Below are positions 16,015 to 22,657 of a stretch of DNA of 37,302 nucleotides, piece by piece. The notes beneath the pieces are model-generated. The model made no database searches. It was not told the DNA's origin and was given only the letters and a program-made list of their open reading frames with translations. Within the stretch, counting starts at the first letter, position 1; each line of letters opens with the position of its first letter. The position numbers were made by a program, and so were the translations under genes. Source of the DNA: Bacteroidota bacterium. Its GTDB lineage: Bacteria; Bacteroidota; Bacteroidia; Cytophagales; Cyclobacteriaceae. The stretch covers positions 1-37,302 of the forward strand of contig JADFHN010000037.1 in NCBI GenBank assembly GCA_022567155.1. The letters are read 5' to 3'.

Positions 16015-16404
16015 ATGAGCTACTATTTCAGCAAAACGATAGGTAATGCTCCTTTTGAAGAGGCAGTTATAAAGGTGACCGAGGCACTGAAAGACGAAGG
16101 TTTTGGTGTATTGACCGAAATTGACATTAAAGCCACCCTAAAAGAGAAGCTGGATGTGGATTTCAGAAATTACAAGATATTAGGTGCCTGTAATCCACCC
16201 TTTGCATATAAGGCATTACAGGCTGAAGAACATATCGGCCTGATGCTGCCCTGCAATGTGGTAGTACAGGAAAAAGAAGGAGGAGAAATTGAAGTATCGG
16301 CTGTGGATCCCATGGCCTCCATGCAGGCGGTTAAAAATGAGGAACTTGGAGAGGTGGCAGGAATGGTTAAGCTTAAGCTCCAAAATGTAATTAGCGGGCT
16401 TTAG
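16015..16404 (+). CDS. DUF302 domain protein
   Basis: The 129-residue cytosolic protein is a single DUF302 domain, recognisable from FSKTIGNAPFEEAVIKVTEALKDEGFGVLTEIDI, the KILGACNPPFAYKALQAE block, IGLMLPCNVVV and VSAVDPMASM. Its function is not established; members often occur beside rhodaneses and redox regulators, as here. Two cysteines, in GACNPP and LPCNVV, are conserved in many members and may bind a ligand or react. Operator site 2 and a -7-like box lie upstream. The gene stands alone, with a 700-bp non-coding stretch after it. Confidence 0.9.
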   Translation: MSYYFSKTIGNAPFEEAVIKVTEALKDEGFGVLTEIDIKATLKEKLDVDFRNYKILGACNPPFAYKALQAEEHIGLMLPCNVVVQEKEGGEIEVSAVDPMASMQAVKNEELGEVAGMVKLKLQNVISGL

Positions 16405-17107
16405 ATAAACAACATCAACATTTAAATGCTTACTTTGTTTCTGACAATTAGCAATTTACAGCTATAAATGTGCAGTATGCATGGAACATTTAGACAGGGC
16501 ACCATTTATTTATTTGAGTGATACCAGGCTGTTTTTATGTACAATCCGAATATTTAAATTATTAATGGAAAGGTAATGGAGGAGCCTGAATCTGATCAGA
16601 GTATCTTTCCGTCAATACTAAGATTATGCACTTCAGAATCATATTCCTGCCCTTTACAAAATAGTCAGAAAGTTTCAATAGCATTCAGTCGTATTTGGTT
16701 TAAATATGTAATCCGATATTTAATAGCGCGTTTATTGCAATATTGGCAATCTTTTATCCGGAGCTATCTGGTTATTCCTGGGTATTTTTCATTCAGGTAG
16801 TTTATTCTTTGTCTTTTTAATCAATATGTGGTTTAATTCCCCGACCCTATGGGTCGGAAACAACAATGTTTGCGAAGCAAACTCCATTTAATACCTCGAT
16901 GGCTCTGCCTCGGGGTAGTTTATTGCACTAAAATGTTTTGTTTATTTTATCGTTGATTAAGGTATATTATATTTTTAACCCAGGCATTGAAAATGTAAGA
17001 AAAAATTACATTGATAAAAAGCTATAACACATTCATTTTCAATCGCCTGCACTTCGTGCAAAAAATTCTAATGAACTTTTTGGGGTTAATACATACAAAG
17101 AGCCTAA
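16405..17107. other. 700-bp non-coding region with hairpin repeats
   Basis: No gene is supported. The only longer frame (16576-16800) has unconvincing composition. From 16839 to about 16922 there are compact stems: CCGACCC/GGGTCGG (16841-16857), GTTTGC/GCAAAC (16868-16882), and a CCTCG...CTCGGGG piece after 16895. A-T rich AATGTAA and TTACATT (16992-17012) form an inverted repeat with a seven-base spacer. The dispersed repeat at 17043 ends the region. Confidence 0.55.
17043..17091 (+). repeat. dispersed 49-bp palindromic repeat, copy 2
   Basis: About 90% identical to the minus-strand reading of 1692-1740, starting TCGCCTGCACTTCGTGCA and containing TAATGAACTTTTTGGGG. It ends 16 bases before the ATG of the Crp/Fnr gene. 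Confidence 0.75.
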
Positions 17108-17731
17108 ATGCCTACAACAGAAATCAGACAGCAGCTTGAATTTATTGAAAAAGAACTGGTCGATGAATTTGACCAATACGGACAATTGATGACTGTTTCT
17201 GCAGATACTACCATACTGCGTGAAGGTCAGTATGTAAAAGTGATACCCCTTGTTTTGAAAGGTTTCATCAAGGTGTACATTTCCGGAGAGGATAAGGAAT
17301 TATTGTTGTATTATATACAGGCAAGAGAAAGTTGTGTGATGTCTTTTTCGGCGGGACGTGAAAATTCACCTTCGAGAATTTATGCGATTTGCGAAGAGGA
17401 AACAACCCTTCTTGCCCTGCCTGTAGAACAGGTTAATAAGTGGGTGAATAAATATTCGTCATTTATTAACTTGCTATACAACCAGTTTAATTTGAGGTAC
17501 CTTGACCTGATTGATACCATCGACCAACTGATTTTTAAAAGCCTGGACGTACGCTTATATAACCACCTGAAAGAATTATCAAGGTTGAAAAATAAAAAGC
17601 TCATCAAAGTACGGCATCAGCAACTGGCAAACGAGCTCGGATCCGCGCGGGAAGTAATTTCAAGAATGCTTAAAAAACTCGAAAGAGAGACTAAAATTTT
17701 CCAGCATAAAGGTGGTATTGAAGTTTTCTGA
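17108..17731 (+). CDS. Crp/Fnr family transcriptional regulator
   Basis: The 207-residue protein has an N-terminal cyclic-nucleotide-binding fold (about 20-125, with LREGQYVKVIPLVLKGFIKVY and LLLYYIQARESCVMSF), a dimer helix (about 130-160), and a C-terminal helix-turn-helix, KVRHQQLANELGSAREVISRMLKKLERE. The recognition helix carries Arg181, Glu182 and Arg186, the same R-E-x-x-x-R pattern used by E. coli CRP to read GTGA, which fits the four GTRAC-N4-GYYAC sites nearby. The residues that bind cAMP in CRP are not evident. Two cysteines (76, 95) are too few for an Fnr iron-sulfur cluster. The signal is unknown; NO, redox state or sulfur are candidates. Confidence 0.92.
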   Translation: MPTTEIRQQLEFIEKELVDEFDQYGQLMTVSADTTILREGQYVKVIPLVLKGFIKVYISGEDKELLLYYIQARESCVMSFSAGRENSPSRIYAICEEETTLLALPVEQVNKWVNKYSSFINLLYNQFNLRYLDLIDTIDQLIFKSLDVRLYNHLKELSRLKNKKLIKVRHQQLANELGSAREVISRMLKKLERETKIFQHKGGIEVF

Positions 17732-17757
17732 ATTAATTCAGAAATATTTCTGATTAT

Positions 17758-17771
17758 GTGACTCAGGTCAC
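17758..17771. promoter_or_regulatory. Crp/Fnr-type operator site 3 (before smORF-DUF2892)
   Basis: GTGACTCAGGTCAC is a perfect inverted repeat, GTGAC-N4-GTCAC, equal to the GTGA-N6-TCAC core of CRP sites. Its centre (17764.5) is 30.5 bp before TATGTTTG at 17795. It starts 26 bases after the stop of the Crp/Fnr gene. Confidence 0.7.
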
Positions 17772-17794
17772 CGGAATCTCCCGGAATAGCCCTC

Positions 17795-17802
17795 TATGTT
17801 TG
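17795..17802 (+). promoter_or_regulatory. -7 box of the smORF-DUF2892 transcript
   Basis: TATGTTTG fits TAnnTTTG exactly. Initiation near 17806 would leave the small ORF at 17810 almost leaderless and give DUF2892 a leader of about 113 bases. Confidence 0.55.
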
Positions 17803-17809
17803 TAATCAC

Positions 17810-17905
17810 ATGAGTTCAAAAGTCATAAAACTGATTTTAATCTGCCTGATTTGCTTAGGCGTTATCACAGGATTGGCTTATCTAATACAACATTTTATAA
17901 ACTAA
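17810..17905 (+). CDS. 31-residue single-pass membrane peptide
   Basis: ATG 17810 to TAA 17903-17905 encodes 31 residues: a short charged head (MSSKVIK), one hydrophobic helix (LILICLICLGVITGLAYLI), and the tail QHFIN. Positive charge at the N-terminal side predicts the C-terminus outside. Two cysteines sit in the helix. It lies just after operator site 3 and its -7 box, and 13 bases before the DUF2892 gene, so both would share one transcript. It may equally be a chance frame in the DUF2892 leader; the second DUF2892 copy lacks it. Confidence 0.5.
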   Translation: MSSKVIKLILICLICLGVITGLAYLIQHFIN

Positions 17906-17918
17906 AAAACAATTAATT

Positions 17919-18131
17919 ATGAATACAAATATGGGATCTGCAGATAGAATAATCAGGATTATTCTTGCAATCGTTTTTGGTGTTTTGTATTTCACCGGCA
18001 CAGTGACCGGTACACTCGGCATCATTTTAATAATACTCGGAGCTGTATTCTTAGTGACCGGTTTTATAAGCTTTTGCCCCCTCTATGCACCGTTTGGTTT
18101 GAGTACAACTTCTTCAGAAGATAATGAATAA
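17919..18131 (+). CDS. DUF2892 small membrane protein
   Basis: The 70-residue protein has an N-terminal amphipathic stretch (MGSADRIIRI), two transmembrane helices (about 12-28 and 31-50), and the family's C-terminal motif CPLYAPFGLST with Cys53. DUF2892 forms the membrane part of E. coli YgaP, a rhodanese controlled by the sulfide-responsive ArsR protein YgaV, so a link to sulfane sulfur is plausible given the neighbouring rhodaneses. It stands behind operator site 3 and the 31-residue peptide, and ends at a strong terminator (18175). A decayed copy lies at 20388. Confidence 0.9.
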   Translation: MNTNMGSADRIIRIILAIVFGVLYFTGTVTGTLGIILIILGAVFLVTGFISFCPLYAPFGLSTTSSEDNE

Positions 18132-18174
18132 CTATTAGTTAATACGAAAGTTTAGCAAGTTTAGCCCCGACTCG

Positions 18175-18222
18175 GCCGCTTACCTGGTATATGCTCCGGT
18201 ATATATATGTAAGCGGCTTTTT
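18175..18222 (+). terminator. terminator after DUF2892
   Basis: GCCGCTTAC (18175-18183) pairs with GTAAGCGGC (18209-18217) and is followed by TTTTTATT. The loop is long (25 bases) and AT-rich. Confidence 0.75.
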
Positions 18223-18287
18223 ATTGATCAGAGACTTTCCAGGTTTCTGCAAACATTAAGTTTCTGCCTATTACCATAAAAGTATTT

Positions 18288-18295
18288 TATCTTTG
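18288..18295 (+). promoter_or_regulatory. -7 box of the first CHRD lipoprotein gene
   Basis: TATCTTTG fits TAnnTTTG and lies 22 bases before the ATG. No operator of the GTRAC type occurs at the matching distance, so this gene seems outside that candidate regulon. Confidence 0.5.
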
Positions 18296-18317
18296 TATAT
18301 CGTAACCAAACCATAAA

Positions 18318-20270
18318 ATGAATAATCCTATCAGACTATTTAGGAGGGTATCTTGTGTTATATTTTTTATATCCCTCATCCAGATTTCTGCTTGTAACAA
18401 TAATGACCCCGAAATTGATAAGGAAATCGGACTTACGGGCAACAATGAAGTGTATGTTTTAACAGACATTGGCGATTCCGGGATAAGTGGAACGATCACC
18501 TTTGCCGAGCGCGAAGACAACAGCACACTGATAACCATTACGCTTTCCGGTACATCAACCGGAGCGTCGTACCCGGCGCATATCCATTCCGGTTATGCCG
18601 CTGATCCGGGGAGCATTCTGATTGTTTTGACCAACGTGAGTGGCACAACAGGTAAAAGTGAGACTGCAGTTGCATTGCTCGCCGACGGCACGGTAATCAC
18701 ATATTCGGAGTTGATCCTTTTTAACGGCAACTTAAATGTGCATAAGAGCGACAGCGAACTTGGCGTGCTGGTTGCAAAGGGCGATATCGGTGCCTATGCC
18801 CTTTCAGGTATTGAAACTTCAGTGCCTGTAATTAGTCTTACTTCAGAATCCATACAAGGAGATATCCGGTTTGCAGAGCGTATCAATGGCGAAACCCTGA
18901 TCACCATAACCCTTTCAGGTACTTCCGATGGAATGGATCATCCGGCACACATTCATGCAAATTCTATCTCTGAAAACGGAAGTATTCTTATTTCATTGAA
19001 TAATGTGGATGGAGCAACCGGACTGAGTGAAACCAATGTAGCTCAGATGGACAACGGTACACCTGTTACTTACGATGACATTATTGATTTAAATGGCCAC
19101 CTGAAAATACATCAAAGCGAGACAAACTTTTCGACCATTGTCGCAACCGGCGATGTCGGACAAAATGTGCTCACAGGCAGGTCTGAAGAATATATGATAT
19201 CTGCAAATACTACAGACAACATCAGCGGAGTAGCCGTGTTTTCGGAGAGAATCAGCGGGGTAACACTCATTACTATGACACTACAGGGAACTTCAGAGGG
19301 TATCAATCATGCAACTCATATTCATTTAAACACAGTGCTTGAAGGCGGACCGATTGATATCAGCTTAAATAACGTAAACGGAGTAACCGGTGAGAGCATA
19401 ACCAATGTAAGGGAAAAAGATAATGGTACGCCCATTACCTATGAGGACCTTGTGGCCTTCAACGGTCATATTGTTGTTCATCCGGGGACCGGTCAGTTTA
19501 CGATAATTGCAAAGGGAGATATAGGCCAGAATACTTTTACCGGCGAATCGAAATTATATACACTGACCCCTTCCTTGGCTGATAACATAGGTGGTACCGC
19601 TTTATTTGAAGAAAGAAACAATGGATCAACACTTGTGACCCTTATCATGGAAGGCACAACCAGCGGAAATAATCATGCTACACACATTCATAAGAATACG
19701 TCGCTTGAAGGAGGGTCTATTGTTGTGAGTTTTAATAATATTAACGGGGAAACCGGTATTAGTAAGACAAATATCCGTACCCTGGATGATGGAACACCGG
19801 TATCATATGCAGATTTAATCAATTTTGACGGCCATATTGTCGTTCACCCCAGCCCTTTGCAATTTACAATTGTGGCACGGGGAGATATTGGCCAAAATGT
19901 TTTGACAGGAGAAACAAAAGTATATAACCTGGATGAAGTGAATAGTTCCGGTGTAAGCGGAATAATAACATTTGCAGAGCGCGAGAGCGGATTTTCAATT
20001 GCTACAATTCAAATGTCGGGCACAAAATCAGGCGATAGTCTCCCGGCACACATCCACGAAAACAGTGTAGCCGAGGGGGGAAGTATTTTATTGACATTTA
20101 ATGAGGTAAATGGCGAAACAGGACAAAGAATAACCAATGTGGAACAAATGGATAACGATGGGGGTGAGATTACCTATGCGGATATTCTTGATATTGATGG
20201 CCATGTGATTGTTCACGCAGTCAACTTCAGTCAGATTGCAAAAGGCAACATCGGAAGCAACAGCAACTGA
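18318..20270 (+). CDS. lipoprotein with five tandem CHRD domains (copy 1)
   Basis: The 650-residue protein begins with a lipoprotein signal ending ISAC (Cys26), then five tandem CHRD (chordin-type) domains of about 122 residues each. Every unit has the same order: LTG...EY.L, SG.ITFAER...LITI.LSGT, a HIH motif (AHIHSG, AHIHAN, THIHLN, THIHKN, AHIHEN), a G-S-I-L-I-S-L-NNV strand, and a second histidine in a short VH or IH motif near the end (VHKS, IHQS, VHPG, VHPS, VHAV), closing with KGDIG. CHRD function in bacteria is unknown; the invariant histidines suggest metal binding, which is my inference. It is predicted to be surface-anchored. A paralogue follows at 22658. Confidence 0.9.
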   Translation: MNNPIRLFRRVSCVIFFISLIQISACNNNDPEIDKEIGLTGNNEVYVLTDIGDSGISGTITFAEREDNSTLITITLSGTSTGASYPAHIHSGYAADPGSILIVLTNVSGTTGKSETAVALLADGTVITYSELILFNGNLNVHKSDSELGVLVAKGDIGAYALSGIETSVPVISLTSESIQGDIRFAERINGETLITITLSGTSDGMDHPAHIHANSISENGSILISLNNVDGATGLSETNVAQMDNGTPVTYDDIIDLNGHLKIHQSETNFSTIVATGDVGQNVLTGRSEEYMISANTTDNISGVAVFSERISGVTLITMTLQGTSEGINHATHIHLNTVLEGGPIDISLNNVNGVTGESITNVREKDNGTPITYEDLVAFNGHIVVHPGTGQFTIIAKGDIGQNTFTGESKLYTLTPSLADNIGGTALFEERNNGSTLVTLIMEGTTSGNNHATHIHKNTSLEGGSIVVSFNNINGETGISKTNIRTLDDGTPVSYADLINFDGHIVVHPSPLQFTIVARGDIGQNVLTGETKVYNLDEVNSSGVSGIITFAERESGFSIATIQMSGTKSGDSLPAHIHENSVAEGGSILLTFNEVNGETGQRITNVEQMDNDGGEITYADILDIDGHVIVHAVNFSQIAKGNIGSNSN

Positions 20271-20301
20271 ACAGGCAAATCCGAAAAATTTACGTAAGGG
20301 G

Positions 20302-20315
20302 GTGACTGAAGTCAC
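20302..20315. promoter_or_regulatory. Crp/Fnr-type operator site 4 (before DUF2892 copy 2)
   Basis: GTGACTGAAGTCAC is a perfect GTGAC-N4-GTCAC inverted repeat. Its centre (20308.5) is 30.5 bp before TATATTTG at 20339, the same spacing as site 3. Confidence 0.7.
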
Positions 20316-20338
20316 AGGATATACCGGTAATACGCTTT

Positions 20339-20346
20339 TATATTTG
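20339..20346 (+). promoter_or_regulatory. -7 box of DUF2892 copy 2
   Basis: TATATTTG fits TAnnTTTG exactly. The start would be near 20350, placing operator site 4 at about -41.5. Confidence 0.55.
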
Positions 20347-20387
20347 TTATAACATTTAATAAATTGTTTAACTAAAATATAAAAATT

Positions 20388-20590
20388 ATGAAAGCGAATA
20401 TGGGTTCTGCAGATAAGGTCATAAAAGTGATTTTAGCAATTGTCTTTGGTGTGTTGTATTTCACGGCTGCGGTTACCGGTACAGCAGGAATCGTTTTGCT
20501 GGTATTTGGAGGCGTATTTTTATTCACCAGTTTTACAAGTTATTTCCCTTTGTAAGCCCCATTTGATTTGAGTAATGCGTCTGCAAAAAA
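20388..20590 (+). pseudogene. DUF2892 copy 2, truncated by a nonsense codon
   Basis: From ATG 20388 the frame gives MKANMGSADKVIKVIL, two membrane helices, and FTSYFPL, then TAA at 20553-20555. The next codons would continue APFDLSNASA. Compared with the intact copy (17919) the motif CPLYAPFGLST has become FPL-stop-APFDLSN: the cysteine is Phe, the tyrosine codon is TAA and Gly is Asp. The 55-residue product could still insert in the membrane but lacks the conserved C-terminal motif. Its promoter and operator remain intact. Confidence 0.75.
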
Positions 20591-20733
20591 AAGCCTGATT
20601 ACTGATTATTCAGGAAAACGTATATAAAGCCGTTTACCCGATTTGTATCTGACAATATTAGAGGGTTAAGGGCTTTTCATTTTATTGTATTTGGAAATAT
20701 TGACGGGCTGAGGCAACCCTTTTTGTGATTGTG

Positions 20734-20751
20734 TTGTAACTGGCTTTACAA
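20734..20751. promoter_or_regulatory. possible fifth Crp-type site at the ECF sigma start
   Basis: TTGTAACTGGCTTTACAA has perfect six-base arms with a six-base spacer (TGTAA-N6-TTACA), the CRP geometry. It ends five bases before the ATG of the sigma factor, so it would block rather than activate. Only part of the core matches sites 1-4. Confidence 0.35.
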
Positions 20752-20756
20752 TACGT

Positions 20757-21332
20757 ATGAAAAACTTTTTACCTGATGAGGATTTGGTTCTGCTCCTGAT
20801 TAAAGGTTGCAGGAAAAATGACCGGGAAGCACAAAAGCTCCTGTACAAACATTTTTATGCCTATGGCATGAGTGTTTGCATTTTATATGCGAAAAACAGA
20901 GATACTGCTGCAGAAATTATAAACGAAGCATTTATGAAAGTTTTCCTGAATATCAGAAAGTTTGATGTAACCCTGCCTTTTAAAGCATGGTTCAGAAAAA
21001 TTCTTGTGAATACATCCATCAATCATGTTAAGCGAAACAGACGGATATTTTCTGAAGCCCCGCTGGATGAAGTGCAGGATCTTCAGTCGAATGAAACCAT
21101 CACCTCAAGCATTCATTACAAAGAAGTTATAAGTATGATACAGGAATTGCCTCCTGCATACAGGACCATTTTCAATTTATATGTAATTGAAGGGTATAAG
21201 CATGTAGAGATTGCTGAATTGCTGGGTATTTCCGTTGGAACCAGCAAATCCAATCTTTTTAAGGCAAAAGAGAAATTAAGAAAAATTTTGCAGGCGTTTT
21301 TGAAAGAAGATTATGTCAAAACAGCAAGATGA
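20757..21332 (+). CDS. ECF-type RNA polymerase sigma factor
   Basis: This is an extracytoplasmic-function sigma factor of 191 residues. Region 2 spans about 20-90 (AQKLLYKHFYAYGMSVCILYAKNRDTAAEIINEAFMKVFLNIRKFD, PFKAWFRKILVNTSINHVKRNRR), and region 4 spans about 128-180 (LPPAYRTIFNLYVIEGYKHVEIAELLGISVGTSKSNLFKAKEKL). It directs RNA polymerase to stress or envelope genes when released from its anti-sigma factor. The start of the next gene overlaps its end by 20 bp, and that gene has an anti-sigma-like N-terminus. The third gene of the operon is the second CHRD lipoprotein. A palindrome sits right before its ATG. Confidence 0.93.
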   Translation: MKNFLPDEDLVLLLIKGCRKNDREAQKLLYKHFYAYGMSVCILYAKNRDTAAEIINEAFMKVFLNIRKFDVTLPFKAWFRKILVNTSINHVKRNRRIFSEAPLDEVQDLQSNETITSSIHYKEVISMIQELPPAYRTIFNLYVIEGYKHVEIAELLGISVGTSKSNLFKAKEKLRKILQAFLKEDYVKTAR

Positions 21333-22623
21333 TAATTTAGAACAGTTTTTTCGTAAACGGGTCGAAAATTACGAATTCGATTACAGGGAGAAGGACTGGA
21401 AAAAACTGGAGACAATGCTGGATGTTGCAGATTCGATCAGAGTCTCTGCCTTCAGACGACCAGCTATCTGGATTGGCACAGGTTTCATCCTTGCCACACT
21501 TCTCTTTATTGCCATTGGCATTAAAAATGGATTATTCACCCTATCTGAAAATGTTACTGCAAATACATACCCGAAAATGACCGAAACCACCGAACTACAT
21601 CAGGATACCCCGGGTCCGGTGAAATCACATAATGAATCCGTTTCCGGAGAAGCACAACCCCTGAAAGGAGCGACTCAGACAGGGATTGTGCCACCACAAA
21701 ACAGGAATAATAAAGTGGATAAAAGATCTAATTTATCACCATTGGTGCCTGTTACGGAAAACAAAGCGCCTGTAAAGGATAAATCAACCGGACAAACTAC
21801 TAATGTAGAAATGGCTTTACTGTTGACGGATAAGGAGAAAGAAAACAAACCTTCATCCACTACCGGTCTTAGTGTCGCAACAGATGCAAGCGAACCAACG
21901 ATTCGCATTTTTAAATCTACACTTGAAAAAAGAGACTGGTTTATTGAAAATGAACATTCAGCGATTTTGATTAAGGAAACGGAAGAAATACCTCCTTCGC
22001 CTATTTTAAAAGAGAATTTTGCCTGGATGTTTTCTGTTGCTGCCGACTACAGCGCGGTAGGAACCGATGAGTTTGACGGTCCGGCTATCAGAACGGGCGT
22101 ATTTTTTGAATACTACCTGTTTGAACACTTCAGCGCCGGGATAGGAGTAAATTATTCGAAGAAGAAATATAAGGCACACGGTCGGGAATATACGCCGACA
22201 AAAGGATTCTGGACATATGGTGCAGTGCCCGAAACGATTGAAGGGGCTTGTAACACACTCGATATACCAATCAACGTCTCATATTATTTTCCGAATGTAA
22301 AAGGCCAGCGATTCGTGATACGCGGGGGTATTTCCTCCTGGCTCATGCTCAAAGAAGAATACTGGTACAAGTATGAATCGAATGACCCTGATTTGATAAG
22401 CCGGTGGGAAACAAAAAACGAAAATTATCATTATTTCAGTATCATAAATATTTCAGCAGGGTTTGAGCACCCGCTGAGCAGCCGTGTTGGTATTCTGGTG
22501 GAACCGTATTTCAACATCCCGCTCGCCGGGGTTGGGTTTGGCAATGTTGACCTGTACAGCACCGGTGTGAAGTTTTCTATGAAACTCAAACATTATAAAA
22601 TCAAACCTAACGAAATAGACTAA
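21313..22623 (+). CDS. anti-sigma-like N-terminus fused to an outer-membrane-type beta-barrel
   Basis: The 436-residue protein has three parts. Residues 1-48 are cytoplasmic and charged (NLEQFFRKRVENYEFDYREKDWKKLETM), like the sigma-binding heads of Bacteroidota anti-sigma factors. Residues about 51-70 are one transmembrane helix. A Thr/Ser/Pro/Lys-rich linker (about 71-235) leads to a C-terminal part with alternating strands (WMFSVAADYSAVG, GVFFEYYLFEHFSAGIGVNYSKKKY, IPINVSYYFP, FSIINISAGFEHPL) typical of PorT-like eight-stranded barrels. Taken literally it spans both membranes. It overlaps the ECF sigma gene by 20 bp and is followed after 34 bp by the second CHRD lipoprotein. A role passing an envelope signal to the sigma factor is inferred. 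Confidence 0.8.
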   Translation: MSKQQDDNLEQFFRKRVENYEFDYREKDWKKLETMLDVADSIRVSAFRRPAIWIGTGFILATLLFIAIGIKNGLFTLSENVTANTYPKMTETTELHQDTPGPVKSHNESVSGEAQPLKGATQTGIVPPQNRNNKVDKRSNLSPLVPVTENKAPVKDKSTGQTTNVEMALLLTDKEKENKPSSTTGLSVATDASEPTIRIFKSTLEKRDWFIENEHSAILIKETEEIPPSPILKENFAWMFSVAADYSAVGTDEFDGPAIRTGVFFEYYLFEHFSAGIGVNYSKKKYKAHGREYTPTKGFWTYGAVPETIEGACNTLDIPINVSYYFPNVKGQRFVIRGGISSWLMLKEEYWYKYESNDPDLISRWETKNENYHYFSIINISAGFEHPLSSRVGILVEPYFNIPLAGVGFGNVDLYSTGVKFSMKLKHYKIKPNEID

Positions 22624-22657
22624 TCCTGATTTTTCATTAACCAAACTGTAATTAATT

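Noticed and set aside
16576-16800. 74-residue open frame in the gap after DUF302
   Set aside because: No family resemblance, odd composition for this genome, no promoter box, and it lies in a repeat-rich non-coding stretch.
16992-17012. AATGTAA...TTACATT as an autoregulatory Crp/Fnr site
   Set aside because: The spacer between TGTAA and TTACA is seven bases, not six, the middle is an A-run, and no -7 box lies at the distance seen for the four accepted sites.
18001-18080. GTGACCGG stretches inside DUF2892 as operators
   Set aside because: They are within coding sequence and lack a second half-site at four bases.
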